A stretch of DNA of 64,000 nucleotides. It comes from Ancylostoma caninum (Eukaryota; Nematoda; Chromadorea; Rhabditida; Ancylostomatidae). Under the pieces are notes generated by a model. The model ran no database searches and was not told the origin of the DNA. It saw only the letters and a program-made list of their open reading frames with translations. The stretch spans positions 434,001-498,000 of the forward strand of contig JBAJFG010000389.1 in NCBI GenBank assembly GCA_037903475.1. The letters are read 5' to 3'. The translations under genes were made by a program, and so were the position numbers. Positions 1 through 11,100 of this stretch are shown piece after piece; within the stretch, counting starts at the first letter, position 1, and each line of letters starts with the position of its first letter.

Positions 1-1480
1 TTTGCGGAAAGCATAGTTTCAAGAAGTAATCTTTCTTGTCCCCAGTGGTTAACACATTGCGCATAGACCATATTCTTGCATGGGTAGCCAATTAATGCTT
101 GAGCTCCAGTCCGGCTAATCTGATTCTTGTTTTCTGTATATTTAATAATGTAGTCCTGGAAAAGGACTGTAGAGAAATATGCAGTTCACAACATGATGAA
201 CATGAGCGTAACGTGATGTGCCATCTTCATCACATAACGATGCGGAAAAGAGAGGTAGTGAAACACCATGTGCATCATGCGGTCCGCAAAGGTTAAAGAT
301 GCGCTCCTGTTGCTAAGGTAGACTTAAGTAATCACAGTTGTAGGTTAGTACCGTTCACGAAACGTTTTATCCCTTCATAAATAAATAATGTGATCCAATT
401 TGATTGTTAAACTGGTTACGCATTTTTATTTGAAGTTCATGCATAATCACACCTCATTAGACGATATCTCATTACAGGTGGGACCCAACAACGTGTCGCT
501 TTGTTGCCCGAGGAACAGATAGGCTCTTGCGCTTGTACCGACTGGACGACACTGACAGTGAAGCAAGTTGAACAGGGATTGTACAGAAGAATGGGTTGCG
601 TGTCATATTAATTATTATTGTTAACAGCTTTACTTGTATATTATGTAGAACAATGTTTTCTTGCCTTATATCGGTGTCTTGTTACCGTTGTCCAATAACA
701 TTCTGCTCACTGTTCATCAAGTCATGAGTAAATTATTATTGCGCATTCTTTGTATGTGGAGCATTATACAGAGGAAAGGGCGGTGTGTCCGAGTGCTATT
801 ATTGGTCGATTGTGTGAAATGACCAATCGTGGAGCATGGCCGCGCCGCCGTTTCTAGGGAAGATATGTGCATGTAGGGCTCCATTCCCCACATAATATGC
901 TGTTTGAAAACACGGAATAGATAAAGAAATACAAATACGTTTGAAACTGCAAAAACTAAGGCTCTGCTTCTTATGGTCCGTTTCGCAAAATAATTTTGTG
1001 ATTGAGTATATTTCTTGAGAGGGTACGATTGCAGTAGTTGCCTGAGAAGAACGCAATATAGATGATGTTTGCATTGTTGCTGAGTAAAAGTGCATGTACG
1101 TCATCAATCGTTCCGTTGGGATGCAGAGACTGAATAAAGAATAAAGGGCAAAGGTATAGATTAGGACTGGAACGAGTAGAGAGGAGAAGCTCTTCAGCAT
1201 TCGAAATAACTCACTCACTTGCCTGGTCTGCTCTCCCCAGTTTCTTTGTTCTAACCGAGAGGAAACCGCATCCACTCGATCTTAATTATAGAATTAGGGC
1301 ACGAGAAGAAGATTGGATTTGCGACTGTTTGATAGGGCAAGCACAGAAGCCTCGAGAATTACGAGATATTGGTGAAATGTAGAGGATTAGTATGCGTTGA
1401 ATAAAGTACATATTCGTGTCTTTTAAGAATTTATCGGCGGTCTGCAGATTTAGCGTCAGATCACTGCATCCGTGGAGGAT
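1..1480. other. intergenic, no gene seen
   Basis: Open frames here (longest 158 codons, minus strand, 799-1275) show no domain, no splice-site pattern and no biased codon use. I see only AT-rich non-coding DNA. Confidence 0.5.
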
Positions 1481-1962
1481 CACTCTTTAAGGGCAGCAAG
1501 AGCCGAAATCCTCGACTTCGAGTTGAGGTACGGGTAGTGAAGTACAGACTGAGCACCTCATAAATATGAAAAGAACACAGACAATGATGGCTTACCTGCA
1601 GAGAAAATGGAACACTCGTCGCGAACACGCCTGGCCGTGTTCGCGCGCGGACGAGTTTTCCCCGGCCCCAAAAGCCATTGTGGCGCCTGGTTTGGTGCAT
1701 GTGGTCAGTGCTCCTGTGAATTCAACGCATTTCGTAGTCCTTTTGCGCCAAAACCACGCGCTGCAATGGCTTTTGGGGCCGGGGAAAACTCGTCCGCACG
1801 CGAACACGGCCTGGCGTGTTCGCGACAGCAGTTCCATTTTCTCTGCAGGTAAGCCATCATTGTCTGTGTTCGTTTCACATTTATGATGTGCTGACTCTGT
1901 ACTTCACCACCGGCACCTCAGCTCGGAGTCGAGGATTTCGGCTCTTGCTGCCTTTAAGGGGT
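1481..1962. repeat. fold-back element with ~200-base arms
   Basis: The left arm (about 1481-1685) and the right arm (about 1762-1962) are imperfect reverse complements around a loop of about 75 bases. Both carry the blocks GGCAGCAAGAGCCGAAATCC, ACAGACAATGATGGC and CTGCAGAGAAAATGGAAC, in opposite orientation, plus a GC-rich block that includes GGCCCCAAAAGCCAT. A single diverged arm of the same family lies near 55757-55905, so this is a dispersed repeat, probably a non-autonomous DNA transposon. Overlapping open frames on both strands inside it come from the palindrome and are not genes. Confidence 0.85.
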
Positions 1963-2524
1963 GTCGCTAAATGATGACTATTTTGGCAGATTCCTATAAG
2001 AAATCAGGAAATGAAAGTTTAAACATGAAGAGTTACCAAGTTAGTCGCTAATGCGAATCACACGCGCACTATCCGTGAATCCACAAAAGTGCATGGTTAA
2101 ATTTATAGTAGTTGTGTTTTTATTTCCTACACATCCCTTCAGCTGTTCCCAGTACCCATATAGAACTCTGATGGCGGATTTTTTTTTCGTGCTAGAACCA
2201 AGCAGCCCCTTCTGGATAACCCAGATGTTGCTTTTGTTGTGGTGCGGAACTGGCGTCTGCATTGAAGGAGACGGACGTCTCTAGCCGGCTGGTATCATGT
2301 CATTTGCCAGTTTGTGGGCTGATTGCCATAACAGAATTACGCGGCGCGGGTCACAAAGCCCGCTCCAATAACACGGATAATCCCATCACCGGTGCCGCAG
2401 ATGCGACTTGTGCCCGCCCACTTGTGCTACATCGTCATGGCGGGAATACGGTAGGTGTTATGCGTAAGTAGCGATGAAAAGACCAATGAAAGAGCAGAAA
2501 TCATGGCCTAGGTTTGTCCTAGAT

Positions 2525-3170
2525 TCATCTGGGTTCATCCTGACAATGATCAAATCTATCCTGGCTAATGTGTTGCTGAATGGATGCTTGCATGATGACA
2601 CTTAAGGACTCATTAACCCATAATAAAGGCAAAAGCCAGGGAGGGCGGACGGCATGTGTTGCTCTTCGGCTTCTCACAGAAATAAAGATAGTCCATAACA
2701 AATCCGTGATCGTCATAGAACGAGGAGCGTACAAGAAAACCTCTGTCATATCCTCCACAATCTTCAACAGCCGATGCAAGACCGTGAAAAGATCCAGACA
2801 TGAACCAGGGAAGAGAATTTGATATAGACCCCATTTCTCAGCAGCAAAACTCGCTTCATGATTGCTGTGCTCGGGGCTACCGTATTCTCCGTTCAACATC
2901 CAGGGGTTCGCAGTCCCAGGAGGCACCGAGGGAGAGCGAGTTAAGCGATCAGGACGTGTCGTTACGCCGCCACCCAACGACATTATGGCAAGTGCTCTGG
3001 CGGCCGGTCGAATGCAATTGCCTTCCCAACTGCACCGCATCCGGTGTTACCTCGTCTTTCAGGCATCATCCTGGATACCATTTAGTGCACTGGAAACGCA
3101 GTGACAGGTGGATGACTGCAAGTGGAAGGATGGTAGTATTTAGGAAGGTGGAGCAAACGTCTGGATAGGA
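2525..3170 (-). other. unrecognised coding-like block, possible gene fragment
   Basis: The minus strand is open for 171 codons (2525-3040), and an overlapping frame (2613-2834) reads smoothly with an aromatic, Gly-rich composition, including the stretch GGYDRGFLVRSSFYDDHGFV. No splice sites join the two frames convincingly and I recognise no family. A plus-strand frame (2800-3168) contains a CNCLPNC motif that recalls DEG/ENaC channels, but nothing around it supports that. It could be an old host exon or a transposon remnant. Confidence 0.2.
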
Positions 3171-3829
3171 GAGTGACTTTAAAAGTTGTCAAAATATTGA
3201 AAGTTGTCGAAATATTGTTATCTTGATGGAGCCAACATAATTCCAATTCTTGTTGCTTGGATGTGCCACGGGGATCTAAAAAATACCCTGGCCTTATAGT
3301 TCCATTATAGGGTTACGTTCTGTACGCTTTGCTATAAACTAAAAATGGCTTTGGCTCTCGGCGTCTGTACTTGGAAGAACGTTGAGAATTTAATAACGGG
3401 TTAAAGCCGAACAAAATGGCAGATGTTTTAGGGACACCACACTCTATACTCTAATAGGCCCAGTTTTGTCAAAAACTAGGGTCTTATCTAAGTAAATTTC
3501 TCGCAAGAATACATTGCTTGGGAACAAGTAGGTGTAGTACAAAAATATAGTGGAAATTTTAAAAAAGTAGAAACGTCGTCGCTCCTTCAGAAATCCTTAG
3601 TCTATAATAGACTGACATCCCGGTTACTCCTGGCGAATTTTTGTTGAAATTTCGGGATTTCTGTAGTGTACAGGAAAGCGCCAAGCATCGCGAATCTGCT
3701 CAAAAGTAGGAACTTTCTAACATACATCAACATATGTTATATTTAATATACCACAGCATTACATCATATACAACATTCCTATTTCGGAAATTTTCGAGAA
3801 TTCTAAAATTTAGCCACCCGGAGGAAATA

Positions 3830-5081
3830 TTAGGTTGTAGGGAAAGTTCTCGCAGTTTTCAAAATTGTGCTTATTTTAACCCCAGCCGCCTTGAAGCAAC
3901 CTGTCTTTTGTATATGTAAGGAGGCCAGGTATGTGCAAGTTTATTACTAATATCACCTGCAAACTCCAAAGCACAGTCCCGTCCAGGAATATGGAACTTT
4001 CAAAGCTGGACTTTTGCCACCTTCAAGTATAAGACTTCAAATCTGGGGAATCAACAGCCGCATCCAGTTGTCTCATTAACGCTGTATTTGGGAACAGCAC
4101 AGCATCCGAACGCACCTCACAAGATTGATCCAGACACCTTCCCGTTGACGACTTCAACCTCAGTGTTTATGCACTGTCAGAACGCGCATTCGGAGTCGCC
4201 AATGATCAATTGTGGCAGTTGGTGGATTCGGATCCATGGTAAACTACGCGTGAAAAGACGAAAGTCTCAGTGTTGACTTTACTATCATCGCCGAACACCT
4301 GCGTCATTTGAACAAAGTAGGAGAATCGTCACAGCGGGTTATCATGATTTCACCGGGTGCAATCTCAAGTTATGAACAGAGGTGGCTACTGAATTGTCCT
4401 CGTACAGGAGCACTAAAAACCGTCTGAAGTCCATCTTTACTGGAGGTGAGAAGTGGTATTTGTACGTCAATACCCAGCACCATCGACACTGAGTTGACAA
4501 GCATGAGCAGCCTGAGCTGAAGAAGAAGATGGGTGGTCACCCTCTGAAGGTTTTGGTCACTGCTGGGTGTGATAGCAAAGACATCTCCACTAAGCGCTAC
4601 TGCCACGCGACACTGCCCTCGTGGCAGACCTGTGCTATCAGCAGCCGGATAGATTGGCTGCGAAAATCGCAGAGAAGTGTTTGAATCACGGCAATATTCG
4701 ATTTCTGTGCGGTGATGCTCCTCCACATATTGAATGTGTGACTCGCCTGAAGCTACCCGGCTCTGGATGGAAAATGCTGACTTGCCCAACGCACAGCCCT
4801 TAGATTGCCTTGAAAGATACCCACCTTCTCTTCTCCCTCTCTAACGCCACGCAAGGTAGAGCATTCAATAATGAAGATGACTTGGATTGCTACTTGGGCA
4901 ACTTTTCTGACTCAATGCCAGAATAGTTCTACGCCGAGGGCATCGAAAGGCTTTCCAAAAATGGGCGAAGAGTGGCAGTACGTGATGGTGATTCACATAT
5001 TTGTTAATAGGCTTTCCTGTTTTTGAAAAGTCAAGAAAATGTACTGTTGGAAAAACCATGAGAACTTTCCCTACAACCTAA
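3830..5081 (+). mobile_element. mariner-family transposon, dead copy with TA target duplication
   Basis: The ends are inverted repeats starting TTAGGTTGTAGGGAAAGTTCTC (left end at 3830, reverse complement ending at 5081), and both are flanked by TA, the mariner/Tc1 target. The interior reads on the plus strand as a mariner transposase broken by stops and frameshifts. Seen in order are TGGEKWYLYVNTQ near 4440, VDKHEQPE near 4493, a CGDAPPH block near 4710 (normally HDNARPH, part of the DDD catalytic core), and DDLDCYLGNF...FYAEGIERL near 4876-4950. At about 1.25 kb it is full length for mariner. The damaged core shows it cannot make active enzyme. Confidence 0.88.
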
Positions 5082-5099
5082 TACATCTACTCAGTGTTG

Positions 5100-5390
5100 A
5101 ACCCAAGATCTGAAAACCAAGGGGGTGGGGGAGGGGCTGAGAAGAAAGTAGCAACTTCGCCACTCCGTGGATCCAAATGGGAATAATAAAATTGCTAAAA
5201 TATTAACCTCACTATTAAATCATTGATAACGAACATTTTAAAAATAACAATAAAAGTAACCAATAAAAAATAAGCCTTTATAATATTTTTACCTATTTGA
5301 TAAGGTAATTTTAATAATTTGGCCACCCATTCTCGGAGGACTACCCGCCGCCCTCCCCCCCCTGTGTCCGCCACTGGTTTTCTCACGTTC
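5100..5390. repeat. small element with G/C-run arms
   Basis: A G-rich run at 5118-5136 is followed by about 190 bases of AT-rich DNA and then a C-rich run at 5345-5361 that continues into a CCGCCACTGG end. The opposing G and C runs and the CAGTGGCGGA-like terminus resemble a small non-autonomous transposon. A related arrangement lies at 54905-55135. Confidence 0.5.
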
Positions 5391-8120
5391 CTACCCGATT
5401 TGGTCCTGGGACATGAATAGCCTGGGCTACGGGCATGGAATGGCTTTTACAAGAGCAGTGTCTAATTTTAATATAAAACTTTCAAGTCGATGCATGGTCC
5501 GGAACGTATGACTACGGCGTGTGATAAGACCATTTCTTTCTCTACCAGAATTGACCAGGTCGTGCGTGGCTGGCCCATTGGAGTTCGGATTGTGGCTAAT
5601 TATGAACTTTTTTTCCCAAAAATGTCAAGTCAAGTTTGTAAAATTTTGACAAGGTTGTGCAAATTCCACTTAGAACTTGAGAGCGTCCTCTTCTAAGGTA
5701 GTATTTTTTTCGAAAGCGAACGCCTACTCACCTCAAAGCAGTGCCCGCTTTTGCCCACTGCTCACCTCATTCGGGATCTCGCCGCGCTTCCTCTTTGTTT
5801 ACACTGTTTATGGATGCCATTTGAGGTATCAGTATTCATGCCCGAACTCACAATTACTCTACTGTGTGCCGACGTCCTATACTGCACCAGCTGTCACCCT
5901 ATGCGTTCGTTGAGTGTAGCAATACAAATGGCCATGTGTTTTATGGAGCCATTACCCACAGCAACAAGCGTTGCCATAACTGTAGGTTCTGTCGCTGTGT
6001 CTCGAAGATTCGGATTTCACGGATGTGCACTTGTTTCGTTCAGCAGCTGCTTTTGCTCTTTGATTCCGAAAGATATATACGTCACCAGCACATCTGTGTA
6101 GTTGTTAGGAGCTTCTGAGCTTCTCTGGTCCATTCTCGTAACGGATTCCATCACGTTTTTGAACACGTTGTGCTATGCCTGGTTTTTTGACTGCTCCTAT
6201 ATAGTATATAGTAAACTACTACGGATGCTTACTACAAGTGCTGGTGCCTTTTTCTTCTAGAATGAATGAACAATGACAGATATTCTTGCGAATTTCGCGA
6301 CTTTGTGTGGTTTTTGTCCAGAAATGCACTCCTCTTCGCTCAGTGAAACTAATATTTTACAATAATTTTTGGAAAATGTGAAAAAAAACCACCGATATAA
6401 AGGGTTTTAAGCTTTTCTCCTCTCGGTAATTTGTGAAAGTGTGGAGTGGCATAGCAGCAACTATTATATCTTCTCGTAGTTGTATTCCGTTATGAGGCGA
6501 GTGTTTCTAGAAATTCTTCAAATCAAATCTGCATGAAACAGGATCTACACCTGCTCATTTATCGATAGTACCGTACCAGTAACGATTCAGATGAATTTAC
6601 AGGAATGGAAACAATTTCTGATGTTGAAGTAATGTAGGAGTTTATTTAGTAACCAAAGTGAGCAAACATATCAAAAAAGAAAACGGAACAAAATGCAGGT
6701 CACACAATAAACCTTTCTACAAATAAAAACTCAACTTTCTCTGAAAGTACTCCTTAACTTACTATGTACTTCTATAAGCCCAACTATCGCTGAGGGTTTC
6801 CCACCCCGCTCTACTTCAAAACTTGACAGACTGGTCGTAACTGCTGCACCGATGATTTGGTTCTGTGGATTCAAAATCGTTTATGAAGATGGGGAGTATC
6901 AAGGTAAACATGTTTTCACCGCTTGTTGCTCAATAATTTTATGAACTCTCATGCACTCGCTTTCCAAAGAAGGTGAACTAAGCTTTGCTGCTTGAATATT
7001 TCATCAGAATACAAGTGTCAAAAACAGACATTCGGCTATACGTTTGTCCTGTAGTTACGAATAGGTACAAATATAATGTATGAGTACGAAGTATTGTAAT
7101 TCCTTAGTTACGATGTTTCAGAGCCAAAAACTCCTTTGTGATGTGACGAAAATCCTTGAAGTAAATCCATTTTTATCCATTGTGGAACGGAATTTTTCGT
7201 GGTCTCGTTTCAGATCCAACGCTGAAACAAGTTAGACGGATTTGAACTTGAATTATAATGCAGGAGTATCCATATTTGAAGACCTTGCTAAGGACATTGT
7301 ATAAAATGAGACGACCAGAAAGTAGTACAATGTAAAAACAGGGATTCAACTGCTGCCAAAACCAAATACTTCAGCGGTAAACATAGGACCAGTCGAGTAA
7401 GCCCATAATGGACAGCACTAGAAGATTTTTTAGTGAAAATATATACCGCTATTTTCAAAAGATTCCTAAAGATCATCTGTTGCATCAAAAAGTCAACAGC
7501 CAAATCAGAAGTCACGCTAAAAGGTTAAGAATCAGAAGTGGCGCGGTGATATTGCTGAGGGTGCGGAGATGCAAATTTCGAGGAACTGCTGCCACTGATC
7601 CTCATTACGCCTGTTTTCCTCTATGTGGCACATGTTCTTCTAACAGTCAAGGCTTATTATTCACGTCTAGGTATAGCATTAGCTTCGTGAAGAGTCGCGC
7701 CTTTCGATCCGTAATTGTTGACGTTGTCGCCTGATTGGCTCAATTGGTGCGGTGGGCGGGATGTTGCGGCCAGACCCAGCGATACGGTAGACGACATCAG
7801 TCACGACGTCTGCCCCGCTCATAGAATAGGGCTCTTCAAATATTCTGGAGGTCTGAGGTCAAGCAGATCTCGTAGCTGCTACTAGGAACATTTTGCCGAG
7901 AACATTTCAATGAAATTGTGTGCTGTAATTTCAACGCAACGTATCTATTACTATTAGTCCGTGACTTTGAGATTTCTTTACTGGTTACTGTGTTCTCTTT
8001 CGAGTAGTACGCTTGTGTACATAACACGTCTTCTTTCAATTTCCGATTGCTTGCGTAGCCAATTTGCTGTCGCAAATCACTCTGGCAGAGATCATAACTA
8101 ATTTTATACTATATTTTTCA
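5391..8120. other. intergenic, upstream of fax-1
   Basis: Frames of 60-116 codons occur (for example 5751-6101) but have no recognisable domain, signal peptide or splice structure. This stretch probably holds upstream regulatory DNA of the fax-1 orthologue; I cannot define any site. Confidence 0.4.
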
Positions 8121-8121
8121 G
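8110..8121 (+). promoter_or_regulatory. probable trans-splice acceptor of fax-1
   Basis: TATATTTTTCAG ends at 8121, 40 bases before the fax-1 start codon at 8162, with no plausible upstream coding exon. In nematodes this arrangement usually marks spliced-leader addition; a 5' UTR intron is the alternative. Confidence 0.55.
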
Positions 8122-8161
8122 TCGCTTCGCAACAACAATCATTCACGTACCTACACATATA

Positions 8162-11100
8162 ATGAGCGATGAGGACGAGCCACTGAACTTCTCTGCCTCT
8201 CACCTCTCACAAAGTGGTAAGCTGAACAAGACCTTCAAGAAATCTATATTATCGTCCTATCAGTTAAAAACGTCTAACTTTTCTGTAAGCTCTTCAGAGC
8301 CATTCTCATTATACATGTGTCGGATTTTATGGATTTAGTGCTTATTTCTGGCATGATAGTGTATGGAAAGATGTCAAAAGCAGGAGGCACACGCGTCAAA
8401 TGCCATTGCCACCTAATCCCATGGTTTTGTCAGTGGCAGGCTAATTGAGTGATGCCGATGCCTCGGAAATTGCAGCAGCTCACCTCACAAATCGCCGCCG
8501 CTGCCTGCTGATGGTCACCCAATTATCGTCATTTCTAGCTGCTATTTAGGCATGCATTCAGGAAACAACCTCCTGTGCTCGACTTATATCCTAATTTCTA
8601 TTGTTTTTTGATAATATTCCTGCTTTTATACATCTTTATACACTTAGTCTAATGGGCATTCCACTGCTCATGCATGCTATAAATGATGTCAAAGATGAAA
8701 CGTGTAACAGCAAACAATGTTACGAGAACTAGATAAGCGTTGTAGATAGGCGGGCACGAATCTGATCTCTGTTTTCCTTTTTTTTAGGAAACGTGCCTTC
8801 ACACCGTCTTATTCATGATAAATCCTACAAAAACCTCGGAACATGGATCTCGCGAAAACTCATCAATTCTTGAAAGCAGATCATATACTAATGGAACATT
8901 AGCAGCCTAAAAAATGCATTTGGAGTAAGATTGACCCATCATTGTGCGCTTGAGCTGCGCTCCATTGTTAGCTACGAATTTCCCCTTTTAAATGTTTTAC
9001 CTAAGAAATCAATGCACCTAACAGCCTAAAAGTTACGCCTACGCATCTTCCCAGATAAACTCTCGGAACTTCCGTGGGTAACCCGACGGAAGTTCCGAAT
9101 TGGCTCCGCGGGGGTTCCGAAATCGGACAAGAGTGACGTAATTCGCACATTACAGAATTAATCATAATTCTAGTAATAAGGTAAAATCGGCCAACATGGA
9201 GTGATTAACACCTCCACGCGTCCCAATACCAAAAATCGTAGGACCGTGAGTCCCACCACAGATCGTTCCATCATGCAGCACTAATTGCACCTCTACTTGC
9301 TTCGTTTTCTGAAGGCGAGCCTCAACCAGGTTTGCCCTCTGTGCTTCGTATCTGCATCAGGCTTCAACTTCAGCGATAATATGGAACAATTCCTCTTTGG
9401 TAAAAATCTCTGAAATTTTCGTATCTATGGGAATAATCCCAGACGTAATTTTACCTGACACGAGCATTACACGAAATTCGACATTACGGATGTCACTATT
9501 GGAGCATTCCGAAGTAAATTTCAGAAACAAAAAGCGGAAAAACATTCTCATTCTACCACTGCTTCTTCCATGGCTAGCCGAAGTCAATCGAGAACATATT
9601 ACTATGAAAATGTACGAAAATATACCATTTGATATGTTAGTTTCTTGGACCTCTCTATCTGTCTCGAAGCTCCGCGGAAGTTCCGAAGTGTCAAGCTGCA
9701 CGGAAGTTCCGAAGCTACTTTTTTCTCTGCGTCTCCACTAGGAACCTCCGCGGAACTTCCGGAAAAATCGACGAGTGACGTCATATCTCCGTGGAAGTTC
9801 TAAAAATCTGGCTCCAATAGTAAATCAGGCTCCGCGGAAGTTCCAAAATTTGTCTGGGTTCGTGGGTGGTCTCTATCATGTGAGAGCTGTCGTGTGGTAA
9901 TTCCTTAAACTATTAAAGTTAGTAGGTTAGCCTTGCTCTCTGCTAACCTTTGGAAATCTATCACTGTCAGCTTCAGTCACGAAATCACAAAAAATATTCC
10001 ACTTACTTTTTTTCCGTATTTCATGTAAGCACGGCTCTAAGATGCGCTCAAACTTCACTTAGCTCCTTAGGTGGAGTTCTTCCCCGGCAGTATTCTTAGT
10101 TATGTTGAAACAGTTTAGTAATTACTAATATGTAATCATACTCACTATGGTAAGAATGCAAAACACCATGTTTAAATGCGTGAGACAGACCAGCTCTGTT
10201 CTTCAGCTAACAGTTCGTCTTTTACCTTTTCAAATTTCGTTCTTCTGGACTAAATAGTAACTCAAAAATTGATAAATTGTCTCTGTCTTCATAAAAATAT
10301 GAGAAATCTTTGAAATCTTTTTGCGATGGAGTCACCACCTCAATCTATGAAACTACAGATGACGTGAAACAAGAAGTCTCCATGGAGGATCGTTTAATGG
10401 GTCTTCGTTCGATATTTCACGGACCGGTGTTGTTTCCGAACACTCTCATGAATTCAGGTTACTTTGTGAATCGTTGTTGCATGTTCCTTTTTGTTCTGCA
10501 TGTTTTCGATTTTAATTTCCCATGAATTTCAGGCGGAATGATCCCACCTCACATTGCTGCCGCCGTTGCTCTATCGATGAATCATCGCATGGCACAAACA
10601 AGGTAAAGCGAACGTTAATAGCCTGGATTATGCCGACCTCAGCATGTTGTGATTCAGCTGGCAAATTGCCAAGTTCATCGGAATCAGTCTGGCCTGCTCA
10701 TTTTGTTGTTAACGTTGTTGAGAGACACTTTTGTTGAACTTAACCAAATTGCCTGAAAACTTCCTCTCACAGAGTGATGACGACCTAAATTTGACGTAAG
10801 ACGTCCCTCTGGCATACTCACATAACAAATAGCACTATATAACTATTATAACTAATATGTAATTTACTTTTTGAAAATTATAGGCAGCTAATTTCTAGCA
10901 CACCTCCATTCGATCCGACGACAATCTCCGTCTCATCATTTCCCACACTATCCCGAGACTCACCACCTGTTGCTTCTTCTCCAACGCTCAGCTGTGCAGT
11001 TTGTGGTGACGTCAGCAGTGGAAAACATTACGGTAATTGCTATACGATTATTTGAAGACAACATGACAGTTTAGCTAACTTTAAAGTAATCGCTTGTTGT

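Noticed and set aside
1566..1886. Overlapping open frames of 80-106 codons on both strands
   Set aside because: They lie inside the fold-back element and mirror each other because the arms are reverse complements.
2800..3168. CNCLPNC motif suggesting a DEG/ENaC channel
   Set aside because: Only seven residues match. No membrane segment, no second Cys block and no phased exons surround it.
9357..9741. 114-codon frames on both strands in fax-1 intron 1
   Set aside because: They lie within the inverted-repeat element, are antisense mirrors of each other and have no transposase motif.
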